Shown here: positions 12,401-23,800 of the stretch, in pieces
Layout of the letters: each line of letters begins with the position of its first letter
Position numbering within the stretch: position 1 is the stretch's first letter
NCBI GenBank assembly: GCA_025769875.1
Contig: JAGFNK010000209.1
Coordinates: forward strand, 21,132-85,131
Reading direction: 5' to 3'
Length of the DNA: 64,000 nt
Source: Russula earlei
Taxonomy: Eukaryota; Basidiomycota; Agaricomycetes; Russulales; Russulaceae
The notes under the pieces: generated by a model
The model's database searches: none
What the model saw: the letters and a program-made list of their open reading frames with translations, nothing else
Told to the model about the DNA's origin: nothing
Program-made: the position numbers and the translations under genes

Positions 12401-13711
12401 TGTCTAGGTTCATCAACATGATCATGCTGCGGCTGTTTTCTACTGGGCGTAGAATCACAGTCTTCCGGTGCGCTATATTCAGATAGCTTGTGACCTGCAA
12501 ATGGTCTAACCGTTGCCTAGCGCCTTGTTCGCTCTTCTCCTTCAGATTGTCCGGCCGTTCCCGTCGAACGGTACCCTTGTGGACTCCCAGGAAGCCAAGG
12601 TTGCAGAACTCGTTCTGAAGTGCATCTGGAAACTGGCTCGGAATATTCCTCAAGATTTGACAGATCTGAAACTTGACCCAGTGGAACTGTTTCCAGCAAT
12701 TGAACATTTCCTGCAAACAGTACCTCCGAACGAGTGGCGCGCCCGAGCCGCTAACCGGATACCTTGCGGCGACATGCCCCTCAGGACTGTGAAGGTCATC
12801 ATACAGCATGTCGTTGGTGAGTACGATCATGATAAGCATGTGTGACAGTCACCCTCATTCTGCGATCAGCCCATTATGGTGATGAGGTATATGACATTTT
12901 GTCCGGCTCGTTTGACGATCCCTCGGCCACCATCGTCTACCCATACGTTTACAGAATCCTCAACTCGGCGTCACGTGTTGCTTCTGAGGATGGACCAGTC
13001 CGCGGAAGAAAAGTGTCTCACACCACTCAAGCTTCGGCTCCAGGTCCTAGTAGTCGGCCTGCATCCCCGCCAGAAACAGTCTCAGATGGAGCATCTGGGG
13101 ATGTACGACGGTCGTCTCCCAGTCACCACACTAGTCGAAGCGTATCCTCCATCAACGGGCTAGTTTCCCCCCCCATCGAGGAGCCTGACCCCGACGCTCA
13201 GTTGCTCAAGATCATTGGACATATCTCGAGTGAGACGACGGGCGCCATGCACAAGGAGGGCATCACGGAGCTTCATCAATTTTTGAAGGCTTACCCGCAC
13301 AAGAAGACAAAAGTGGACAAGATGCTTGAATCCACAGGTCCCGCTTTCCGCAAGTACATCTCCCGCGCCTTGGCCAGCAGAGCCGCGGAAGATGAAGAGA
13401 GGGAGGTCGCTGTTGCAGACACCCTTTCAAGTGAGTACCTGTTTGATATGCACAGTCCATGCCTTAGACGATATGTAGAGTTGGAATCCAAGTCAATACC
13501 GACTTCACCGCTGTCGGCTACCTTCAACCGTGACGATCCCCCACGATCCCCGATCGCTGCAACTGGCCCGAACGGATCTGACCAGGAGAAACAGGAAAAA
13601 TTGTCTAGGCTACATGACATCTTCCAATATCGGACAAGCACCTTGAGCACTTCCTCTCATGGCCAATCGACGCCTGCACTTGCACCGTCAAATCGCTCGC
13701 CTCCTGCCTAG
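6417..13711 (+). CDS. XMAP215/Dis1/Stu2-family microtubule polymerase with multiple TOG domains
   Basis: Cytoskeletal protein that binds tubulin through TOG (HEAT-like) domains and promotes microtubule growth at plus ends and spindle poles. Seen: start MDGQPPQEEDFSSLSIEDRL. TOG1 covers about 6450-7290 (HKNWKARVSAYEAL; later GPGIEPWLADL). TOG2 covers about 7520-8270 (SSKWKERKEVLDDL). A Lys/Ala/Pro-rich linker (8280-8600) follows. TOG3 is at about 8640-9290 (DANWKTRLAALEEM) and TOG4 at about 9480-10200 (EAWKTKKEALETL; later LKEHEMTPGLDLSSWVP). A Pro/Ser linker leads to a further helical-repeat block at about 10600-11540, a second basic Ser/Pro linker, and a helical C-terminal domain (11990-12850) with a tail (SETTGAMHKEGITELHQFLK). 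Known: budding and fission yeast members have two TOG domains, whereas animal and plant members have five, so this architecture is of the long type. The predicted protein exceeds 2000 residues. Confidence 0.85.
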
Positions 13712-13963
13712 ATATAAGGCCACGCCTTATCGTTTCCCACCTGTTTCCTCGTCTTTTTTACCTTACGATTGCATGCCTGATACCTAGAAGATGTATATGA
13801 TACCATCGGGAGGATATTAGTCTTGACGACGTTTCATTCTGTATTACCATTGAGCACGAGGCGTATTAATGCATTCTATCTAATCGCGAAAGCATAAATC
13901 AAGCGTCCCACCGCAGTATACTCGCGCGAAATGGAATCGAGAGAAAAGATAGATGCTCCCGCC

Positions 13964-15463
13964 TCATGCGCAAGAGCAAGTCGAAGTGTCTGGGGTCTGA
14001 CCCGCTGGGCAAGTGCCGGCTAGGAGGCCGGTTAGCAGGAGCGCTTACATCCAAAAGGGCACGACATACCGTCACCAAACGCAACGATCGGTTCGTTCGG
14101 TCCACCGAAAAGGCCGGGGTCGACACCGGGAAGCTGTGCGTTGAAGATGCCTACTAGCTCCTGGTTGCGCGGCGGGTTGGTGCAGTAAGGAGTTGACGGA
14201 ACAATGCCTCCGCCGATGTCATCTGCGTTGCGCGGGTGCTGGCGGTACGCGATCGCTGCGGCGACTAGTGCATCCTTGTTCGTGACACCCGCCGAATTGG
14301 CAAAGTCGATCATGTTGTCCGCGTTGTCCTGCTGGTCGCAAACGCCGCCCGTAGAAAGGAGGGCGTTGATGCCGGCGATACCAGCCAAGTTGACGCAAGG
14401 CTCGTTCGTGAAGATATCACCGCCGCTGGCGAGCTACGGGTTTTGCATGTGTGCAAGGGATTAATTAGTCCGGAGACGAGCGGACGCGGTATGGGTGGGA
14501 AAGAGGAGGGAGGAATTAAAGGACGTACACAGAGATCCTGCCACTGCTGGGCGACAGCGGGAAGGTCAGGCTGAGAGAAGCGCCGTTGTTTAGACTCAGA
14601 GAGGCGATGGTGAACGCGGCGCCGCCATGTGCGAAGCCACGATCCGATGGGGGAACGCTTCCTGCGCCGCCCTGATGGGTCATTGGTATTGGCTGTGAAC
14701 TCGCCCGTGGAAGCATCAGGTATCCCGGAGCTTCCAGACCCTGAGCCCGCAACGGCAGGTGGAGGAGGCGGAGGGGGGGAGGTGTTAGCGGGTGGAACTG
14801 AGGAGCCCGTGTCAGTTGGGAGGGTTGAACTGTCTGTGGTAGAGCCGGAAGTATCAGTGGTCGTGGTGATAGCAGGTGGAGCTGAGGAGCCCGTGTCAGT
14901 GGGAAGGGCTAAGCTGTCCGTGGTTGAGCTGGAAGTATCAGTGGACGTAGAGCCGTCGCCTGTCAAATTGCTGGTGTCGGTCGTGTTGGAGTTCCCTGTG
15001 TCAGTGGAGGTTGACAGAGACGTCGAGTTTGTCACGGTCGAGCAATTGAAGGCCGACGTCGAGTTGGAAAGGTCCGTACCATTCATGCTCGCCATAAGGC
15101 TTGCAAGATCGCTAGGGGAGACTAAGCACGTCGTGGTAGTATTCCCGGTATCCGTGGTGTTCGAGATGGACGAGGTGTCTGTGAGATTGGTGGTGGCTGC
15201 ATTCGATGTGATGTTCGAAATAGACGAGGTGTCTGTGAGATTTGTGGCGGTTGCATTCGATGTAACGTTCGAATTAAAAAGGGCAACACATGCCGGCGGC
15301 GGCGTAGGGACAAGCCTGAACGAAAAGACGGCAGTCGTGCGTCAGCAACCTAACCCAAGTCGCGCTCGGCGACTTACGATGATTGACGCCTCAGATGACT
15401 GAGCGGACTAGCCGTCGAAGCGGTTGCAAGCACAAGCAACGATAATACTCCGTAAGATCGCAT
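13964..15463 (-). CDS. Secreted Ser/Thr-rich protein with repeats and a conserved-looking Cys-containing C-terminal domain
   Basis: Unknown function. Seen: a clear signal peptide, MRSYGVLSLLVLATASTASP, in exon 1. A first intron begins GTAAGT near 15376. Then comes a stalk rich in Asn-X-Ser/Thr sequons and Ser/Thr, with two 54-bp repeats (15159-15266) and two 84-bp repeats (14794-14961), and a Pro8 run. The C-terminal domain starts at HGGAAFTIASLSESKQRRFS, contains CVNLAGIAGINALLSTGGVC and YCTNPPRNQELVGIFNAQL, and ends FGDAGQTPDTSTCSCA after a last intron whose donor is the GTATGT near 14070. Without that last splice the frame would stop at 14032, so the 13964 end is an inference. The layout (signal, O-glycosylated stalk, Cys-containing domain) suits a cell-surface or secreted protein. 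A TATA box lies 137 bp upstream. Confidence 0.65.
14794..14961 (-). repeat. 84-bp tandem repeat (2 units) in the secreted-protein stalk
   Basis: Two adjacent in-frame units starting at 14794 and 14878 share the core GAGGAGCCCGTGTCAGT and differ by a modest number of substitutions. They encode Ser/Thr/Asp/Pro-rich sequence. Confidence 0.7.
15159..15266 (-). repeat. 54-bp tandem repeat (2 units) encoding an 18-residue sequon-rich unit
   Basis: Units start at 15159 and 15213; a partial third follows at 15267. Each encodes an 18-residue Asn/Thr/Ser unit with N-glycosylation sequons (NLTDTSSISN core). In-frame minisatellite, likely to vary in copy number. Confidence 0.7.
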
Positions 15464-15599
15464 TGTGAAAAGTGAAGATAAGACTGTTCAGAGAAAAGAC
15501 AGAAGAGAAGATATGAAAAAAAAAGTGGCGATCAAGATGTGGGGGGGAGCGACCAGGCTCCTGACAGCTTGAGGGAAGGAGAAACCATACGAGCGAGGG

Positions 15600-15606
15600 T
15601 TATATA
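15600..15606 (-). promoter_or_regulatory. TATA box of the secreted-protein gene
   Basis: TATATAA on the minus strand, 137 bp before the ATG at 15463. Confidence 0.45.
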
Positions 15607-15880
15607 GGAGGCCTGAGTCCGCGAGCGCCATGATACGCACAGACCGCGTTGCCATCTTGAGGTCAGCGCTGGAGGGCGCCGAGGGCCGACAGTTGCGAAG
15701 AGGAGCGGCGACGACGGCGAACGAACACTGGTATTGCTCACGTGACTTATGCTATTGGGGCTGTGCCCTCTGATGGGTGTTTTCAGTGCGCAACCATGGA
15801 TACCAACATCAGGTCGCAGTGATGAGAGAAACGGACGGCAGGCGTTCCGTTAAATGCGGTTTATATCAAAAGTTTATTCT

Positions 15881-17025
15881 CTAGGTACGAAGGGGCTCGT
15901 CGTCCGCTGCGACGGTGCATCGACGATAGGCCGGAAGGGTTTTCGCTAGCTCCTCGGTTCCAGCAGGGAATGGCAGGTCTAGGACGCCCTTCGGTAAAAC
16001 TTTCTCATACAGGACCCTTTGCTTGATTGTGCTGGGCGAGAGCGACCACCTTTTTTTTAGCATCACGTACAAGCACGTGAGCACCATCGTATCCTGGCAC
16101 ACAGCCACGGACAAAGACAAGGTCGAGCGCGTTGTCAATGCGGACGACATGCAAGTTTTGGGCCGTGATGCGTTTCCCACCCATTCGTCCGGCCATCTTC
16201 TTCCCCGGCCAAACACGTCCCGGATCCTGTGATTCATAAAATTGGGAGCCAGGTCGGGCTTGGGATCAACAGTTAAGGTACCTGATGTGCTCCGGTTGCC
16301 CCAGCAGAGCGGTGCGAAATAGAAACGCCGTGACTAGCCCGTAGCCCCTTAAAGTTCCACCGCTTCATGGTGCCTTGAAAGCCTTTTCCAATGCTATAGA
16401 GCATACGGTCATCCCAAGGGGGAAAATCACGAAGATATTGCTCACGAGTTTGCCACCACATCGACAAATTGACCAGGGACGAAATGCGCGGCAGACAAGG
16501 TAGTGCCTACTCTTCGTAAGACTTCGCAAGCTTGTGTTGTGATGTGCCAAGGGACTAACCAAGGGGTACATGCGCATCCGGTGTGACGGGGAACTCTTTC
16601 ACCAAGCGTTTCGGAGGTACACCCGCCTTCTTGAAATGACCCGACATTTGCTTCGTCGTTGTCTTCAGGGGCCTGTCTGACGCAGCGACTTGTACAGCAT
16701 GGTACTCCGAGTTGTCCTTCCGCGCATGTGTGATATTAGCAGTCACTTGACAGTTTTCAAGCTGCCGTATATGAGATGATTTATGGCGGTGAGAGAATAA
16801 ATCACACACTTGGAGAACCGTGACCGGGAAGCGTGCACCGTGTTCGTCCCACATCGCGGTCATACCACGTTTTCGGGCGATAACACCTGTTCGAATGGAT
16901 TTTGGAGTCCATTTCGCGACGAAAGAGGTTGAAGATTCTGCCTCGGCATGGACCACCACACTCTGGTGAAATTTTCTACAAGTGTAGAGAGGAGAACGTT
17001 GGGCGAGTGCCCACACGCGGTGCAT
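15881..17025 (-). CDS. Mitochondrial large-subunit ribosomal protein uL3m (yeast MRPL9 type)
   Basis: Component of the mitochondrial 54S/39S ribosomal subunit near the peptidyl-transferase centre. Seen: an Arg-rich amphipathic start ([20 protein letters not shown]) suited to mitochondrial import. The uL3 body contains [20 protein letters not shown], then [17 protein letters not shown]. The hallmark loop [37 protein letters not shown] and [19 protein letters not shown] is split over several short introns. It ends [16 protein letters not shown]. One intron (donor after PVTVLQ) is 48 bp, in frame and stop-free, so a naive reading retains it; the family sequence runs VLQ-LENCQ. It shares a 122-bp head-to-head spacer with the RRN6-like gene. 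The assignment is strong because the uL3 loop is highly diagnostic. Confidence 0.93.
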
Positions 17026-17147
17026 GAGACGAGCTGCACGGTCAGGTCAGGCGTGCCGAACTTTCGCTGACGGCACAAATCGGACTTTCAATCACCTTGG
17101 TCTGCTCACTCACAGCACGAACACGGATACGAGACGAGTGCGATGGA
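17026..17147. promoter_or_regulatory. Bidirectional promoter, uL3m / RRN6-like
   Basis: Start codons at 17025 (minus) and 17148 (plus) leave 122 bp for two divergent promoters. No TATA box is evident. Confidence 0.45.
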
Positions 17148-20100
17148 ATGGACACTTGGCCACCAAGCACCGTATCGACAGAGAGTGAAAGGCACCGCAA
17201 GGGGAAACTCAACCATACCTTCTTACCTTACCCTCTCTTGCAAGGTGGAGCGCTGACCTCCGCCATCCCTGCGCGGAGTCCACGGCCGCTTCGAATGGGT
17301 TACAGCCCAGGACCAGGCATCCAGTATAAACGACAACACTCACATTGAGCTCTATGATCTAACTTGTGTAGGTAGGAAACTTGTTTGTAACGAAACCGCC
17401 GTCTTGGCCTTTCCAGCCACGCGATCCCCGCAGTCACAACCACCAACACTGTCACCTCATCGGCGTGCAGAGCAAAGCGTGCGTATTCTCGACAGCAAGG
17501 TCTCCTGTAATTCACCACATATAATAAAGGCTCGTTTTCTTCGGACCCACTATCCGGACGTAGATGTCCCCGCAGAACTTATCCGAGAGCAGGTTGGCGT
17601 AGAGGCACAACTGGAGGACTCTTTGCGTGCATTCGATCCTCTCGTTGGGGACCCTGTGACATCCTTCCACGTATCCGATGGCTCAAAAACTCCATGGAGC
17701 TTCATGGCCTTTCCTATGTCTGAAAGCGGGTGTGATCTAAGTGAGGTGTACAACATCCTTCGTGTGGAGCATGACCAACCCCACCTCAGATTTCTCGAAT
17801 ATCGAATTTTCTGAGAGAACTATCATCACCAAGCCCTCTCACTATCCTGCAAAGGTATTCGAAACCCCAATTTGTCAAATTGTTTCCTCTCCCGTGTCCT
17901 GTGACCTCAGTAAAGGTACATTTTCTTTGTTTTGAAAGCGAAGTCTGGTGACGTAGAGCAGGGACCGTGGTGGGAGTTCGGACATTCTCATCGACATCAT
18001 TACTATCGCTATCCCTGCCAACGTCCAAGCAGAACAAGACATCTTACTTAGAGATCAAGGAGATCGGTCCTATCAACCACTCGCACCTCAACGGGCGCAT
18101 GGCTGTCGATGTCCAGATACACGGTTCTTTGGAATATGCTGCACTCGTCAATGATCAGGGCCATGTATTCAGACGTACTTTACTCGGCGACACCAATCCG
18201 TGAGAATTCCTTTCTCTGAGGCGATCAGATTTCTCAGCGAAGCACAGGATAAAAGTTTATGGAGGTGCCCCTGATTCTGACAACGACGATAATTTTTGGA
18301 GAATCGCACTGGGCAACCATAAGGAGACCTGTCTTCTGTCATCATCCAGATTTGTACAGCTTATTGACTTCAGGGTATATTGATTTTCATTGATGCGAAA
18401 AACGCCGACCCCTCATCATGTTAGGTAGCAGAAAGTTGTGTTCAATTATATTCTGTAGCGCGCGCGCCCGACCGACTCACATCTGTCAAATGTGACCTTG
18501 ACGACGGCCTATCCCGGCTTGTTACCACAAAGGAGCTTATTTGGGTTGACCCGCGTCAGCAAAATAAGCCGATCTTGGCGTGGAAACACGAAAGAGAATA
18601 CGACAGGACGCTATCGTGTCAGGACGTTGGCATCGGAAACAGTAGGCGCGGTCGACATTTATTAGATGGCCTTGCTAAAGTCTCTCAAGCAAAGTTCACA
18701 GTTTTATCATCGCGGAATAACTGCCTTCTTAGTGTCTACGACGTTTCCAGAGACGAAAGCGGCTTGCTGCAAAGTCACGCTTTGCCATACGCGTTATCTT
18801 GTCGCTTTCCGAGCGGGCCCCATATTGGTTTCTACGTGGTACATCCCTACCCAGGGTCTGGTAATGCTACGACTGCTTCTTTGCTTCAATTGACGAGTCG
18901 CGGTGCCATATACCAGGCTGCCCTTGCATGTGTTCAAGGCGAAGATGAAACTCCATCACCAGCCACGATAGATATATCCTGGTCCTCAGCAGTTCATCGA
19001 CTAGCCACTACTTCTAGGACGCAACGGCCGGACGTCGGTAAACTGGGAGCCCGTGCTATGCGAGAAGTTGACTTTCGCCAGGCTTACCAACGTATGTCAT
19101 TCCTCATGGCATAGCGTAACTCTCGCACTGCTCAAAGCTCTACGCCCGATTTCAGAGCTCTTTTTTCCACTTGGTGTTACAGAGGCCGTCTATCCCGCAG
19201 AGAATGCGAGTGCTGTCTACCATACACTGGATGTCATGCCGTTATTTTGGCAGGAAGCAAGTTCTGCCCACGAACACATGTTGACCTTGTATGTGCAAAG
19301 TGACACGTGACCTTCCTCGACCTTCGTTTGACTTGGGATAGATTCGACATTGCCTTACGTTCTGGGGAAGAACCCACACACGCATCTCGAACCGATTTTT
19401 TGACACAAAGCGCCTTAAGCTCAAGAAGGGGCTTCCGTGCCCTCACACAGGGCCGAGTTCCACGGGAAATACTCATGAAAGGAGCCGGGTGGTATTTCAA
19501 CCTGGTGCCGGTACTGGAACGATTTGTGCCGGATATTTCTGGGGAAGCGCAGTTGATCGTTGAGAAACTTGGCCAGTATGATTTGGCCCTTGATGATTAC
19601 CGCTCCGGATCGTCATTGCGAAGAGAATCAGAGGCTCGCGAACAGCTGGCAGTTGACTTGGTACTTTCGACGGACGTGTATTCTGCGCAGCCGTTTGCGG
19701 AAGCAGAGGCCGTAGATCACGGAAGATGAAGATGAATTTGAGACGATGTCCCGCGCTACGGAAGCCATGACTCTGTCAGGAGAGACGGGCCAACCTTCGG
19801 TTCGATTCGGCTATCTAAATCCTGTGCTCGCGATGGACAACTCTAAAGCCCTGGCATTGCCTCAGGGAGTGCAGCTTGCTCCTAGCGGAGTGGGATACTG
19901 GTACCGATCCCGATCAATATGCTTACCACGATCCATACGACGACCAGCGTCCGGTGGCCATCCCTCGTACCCATTCGCGAAAACGTGGAGACCGGGATGA
20001 CGCGCAGGGAGCAATGACTCAGCAAAGTGCCAAGGTGCCACCCTGTGTGATCGCGCATTCCAGAGTAGCCGCAACTGCCGTGATATCCAGTTCCCAACCT

Positions 20101-20265
20101 ATGACGAGACGTCTGGACGGATCTGACTGGGCGGAACCGGATGGTCACAGTGACTCATACAGACCCGTAGCCAGCACACAGGTAGTTCCTGGTCCTTTTG
20201 GCGCGCGGCTACCCATAGGAAGGAAGGGGGTAGCCTCTGGGAAAAAGAGGGTGGGAGGTTTTTAG
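17148..20265 (+). CDS. RRN6/TAF1C-like RNA polymerase I core-factor subunit, with two apparent frame breaks near the 3' end
   Basis: Role inferred: WD-like subunit of the Pol I core factor that recruits polymerase to rDNA promoters in the nucleolus. Seen: start MDTWPPSTVSTESERHRKGK, then VEIKEIG/LNGRMAVDVQIHG-type beta-strand repeats. A conserved-type segment TTKELIWVDPRQQNKPILAW is followed by KHEREYDRTL (18528-18615). A helical C-terminal half holds RRGFRALTQGRVPREIL and GWYFNLVPVLERF. The basic C-terminus is PIGRKGVASGKKRVGGF. Odd: to join AQPFAEAEAVD to ITEDEDEFETMSRATEA near 19708, and PQGVQ to LLLAEWDTGTDPDQY near 19875, one extra base must be skipped each time; no plausible intron bridges them. 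These are assembly indels or early decay. A degraded duplicate of this 3' region lies at about 26800-27060. The family call is moderate. Confidence 0.6.
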
Positions 20266-20835
20266 TTGGGCGCAGACGGAGCTCCTTGTGGATACGCTCC
20301 ACTAACACTGCAATTTATGATTCATTGAGCTCTAGAATTATTCCAACTTGTGAACAAGCTGTGCTGCATTTCTTGTCCGACGATCATCGTACAAACTTGT
20401 ACCTTTCTTTGAAATAGGAGACCATTTGCGAGTTTGCACAGAAGTTCGTTTTGGAAAAAAGACTTGGTGTGTCTTTGGTGTGTCATAACTCATTATGGAT
20501 TGGTGAGCCGATCCATACATCTCCGGGCCGACAGCGATGTGGATACTGAAGCCGACCGACGGCGATTTCAGGGGGAAGGGTGCTTGGTCATGACCTTATC
20601 GGTCCTAGGCTTTAAGATTCAAGTCAGCGGCTCTGTCCAATCGCCGGTGATAAGACGTTTTCGTCGGTGATAGCTGTGGTCGTGAGTCGATTTGTTGTGA
20701 CTCGAGATGAAATCGGGTTCGTTTTCCTTTCCTGCAAGCAACATCGCGCCTGTCGTATATTATATTATATATAATAACATATTGCCCCCGTCCCCTGGTA
20801 GGTCACCGATCCCACACCTTTGCGTCCCTCTTCCT
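20266..20835. promoter_or_regulatory. Intergenic region and promoter of ABC copy 1
   Basis: About 570 bp without a gene. An alternating AT run (20755-20780, TATATTATATTATATATAAT) sits 56-81 bp before the ATG at 20836 and is the likely TATA region. Nothing else is recognised. Confidence 0.45.
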
Positions 20836-23800
20836 ATGGCTGGTCGCCATCGCTCCTATTCAGGCTCACCCACTGCTGGCAGCGTTAACGTAGAGAAAGC
20901 GGAGAACTCTTTCCACGAACTCTCACGTCAGCTGACTCAGGGCACCATCGTCGATGTCAAAGAAAACAGTGCCGACGCCCGCGCTTCGGTTGGCGGCAGC
21001 CTCAGAGCGGAGAAGGATCCCGAGAAGGGACTGTTCGACGAGGAACAGCCCTTTGACCTTCGAGAGTATCTCTCTTCATCGAACGACGCGAACGAGAGTG
21101 CGGGCATAAAGCACAAACACGTTGGCGTCGCTTGGGAAGATTTTCATGTCGACGTCCTCGGCAGTTCCAATTTCAAGGTACGCCAGGGCGCTTTCCTTAA
21201 TCGTCACCATGATCGCTCATTCCTCGAATTGAATCGGGAAATTAGCTTTATGTGCGGACCTTTGGAGGTCAGTCAGCTGGTTCAACTGGCATGCGCGAGC
21301 CTTTAATTGACGCTGGTCTCTCCATCAGACGATGCATGGCAATTCTGGTTCACTCCTCTCTTCAAGCTCCGTGCTCTCATTTCCGGCCTTCTTCCTTCCC
21401 GAGTGAAGGATGCCCCATTAACAACGACCATTCTGCACAAGTGCGGCTCTCTTATGCTTCTGTGACTCCAGGAACGTGTTCTCACTCAATTAAAGGTGCT
21501 CCGGTGTTTTGGAGCCCGGACAGATGTGCCTCGTTCTTGGAACACCGGGATCCGGTTGTACGACATTCTTAAAGGCAATCGCGAACGAACGGCAAGGTTT
21601 CTACCATGTTGGTGGAGATGTCCGATATGCCGGTATTGATTCGCAGGAAATGGCCGAGACATATAAGGGTGAACTCGTGTACAACGCCGAAGGTGTGTCA
21701 CAGGCGTGTTACCCACACATTCTCCTTCACTGACTTCAATTCCTTGCGTATAGACGATATTCACATTCCCACCCTGACTGTTGGCCAGACGCTCAACTTT
21801 GCACTTTCTACCAAGACACCAGGTCCCAATGGACGCTTACCAGGAATCTCTCGCTCAGAGTTCAATGCCTCCGTCAAGAACATGTTGCTCTCCATGTTGA
21901 ACATTCAGCACACAGAAAACACTCTCGTCGGGGACAGCTTTGTTCGCGGCGTTTCTGGCGGAGAACGCAAACGCGTCAGTATCGCAGAGATGATGACCAC
22001 TCGCGCCCGTGTACAATGCTGGGACAATTCATCTCGCGGGCTGGATGCATCTACCGCTCTGGATTTCGTGCGGTCCCTCAGAATAATGACAGATGTCCTC
22101 GGCCAGACAACCTTTGCCACACTGTAAGAAATGTCCTTGACAGTTTCTCTCACGAATTGACAATGGTTTCTAGGTACCAGGCCGGCGAGGGAATTTATGA
22201 ACTATTCGACAAAGTGATGGTATTAGATCAAGGGCGTACTGTATACTTTGGGCCTCCAGACCAGGCACGGTCGTACTTCGAACAGCTTGGTTACCGATCC
22301 CTTCCTCGACAGAGCACTGCGGACTACCTCACTGGGTGTACTGACCCAAATGAACGGCAGTTTGCATCTGGTAGATCAGAGAAGGATGTTCCTAGTACTC
22401 CAGAGGCTCTGGAGGCTGCATTCCAAACATCGGACCTTGCTCTTGACGTAGCTGACGAACTTGAGAAATACAAGCTACGTATGGAAACGGAGAAGGAAGA
22501 TCAGGAAGCATTCCGTGCTGCTGTTGCTGATGATAAGAAGAAGGGAGTGTCATCGAGGAGCCCTTACACTCTCGGCCTGAAGGACCAGGTGGTTGCTCTG
22601 ACCCGCAGAGAGTTCCAAAAGCGGCTGCAGGATAAATTCTATATATACACAAGTTTTGGTTTCATGACCGTCAGTAACCTGTCGTCTTCTATGTAAACTT
22701 CGCTGGGCGGAAACTCTTGACACTCTTCGTTCTAGGGACTCGCATTCTTCATTGGTGGTTGTTACTACAGCCTCACCCCTACGTCTGCCGGTGCGTTCAC
22801 TCGCGGGAGCGTGCTGTTCGTCGCACTCCTGGTCTCATCCTTCGACGCCTTTGTTGAGGTTAGTCACTCGTCTCGTATCAGTTCACATTTGTATAAAGCT
22901 CATGTTTTGTCAGATGCCCGCGCAGATGATTGGTCGCCCAATTATCAGGAAGCAGACTGACTACGGCTTCTATCGCCCGGCCGCCGTCCAGATTGCCAAC
23001 GCACTTTCCGACATGCCTTTCTCAGCCACGCGTATTCTTATCTACGACATCATAATCTATTTCATGACGCATCTTTATCGCTCACCAGGCAGATTTGTTA
23101 CATTCCACCTCATAAACTATACTTCTTTCCTGGCCATGCAGGGACTTTTTCGCACGATCGGATTGCTTTGCAGCAACTTCTACACGGCGTTTAGGGTAGC
23201 CGTGGCCTTGTTCCCAAACTTAATCATGTACGGTGGATACATGATTCCGATCAGTCAAATGAAGCGCTGGCTATTTTGGATCGTGAGTCTCTTCCCTACC
23301 ATACGTCTGCCGCTTCTGATCACGCCACACCAGTTCTACATACATCCACTTAGCTATGCATGGTCAGCGCTAATGGAAAACGAATTTGAACCTCTCACGG
23401 TACGTGTGCCTCTATCTTTCGTAGGTTGCCTCGCCCCCATTCTTTATACAGCTCTCTTGCGATGGCGCTTACATCGTCCCGCGCAATAATGGCAATGCCA
23501 ACACATATCCGTATGTCGTCTCAACTACACTTTCTTCACGTTCTCATGTAATATACAGGATCGGATTAGGCCAAAATCAGGCATGCACACTTTTCGGCGC
23601 CCGTCCTGGATCCTCTTCAGTGTCCGGAAAAGATTACATCAAGACTGGCTATGGCCTTGATACAGCTGATCTTTGGCGTCGAAACTACATTGTCCTTGTC
23701 GCATTCCTTGTCTTCTTTTGGTTTACTCAGATACTCGTCATTGAGGTGTATCCGGTGAGCATCGCCGTGATTCTCCTCGAATTCCCACTGATAGTGTCTC

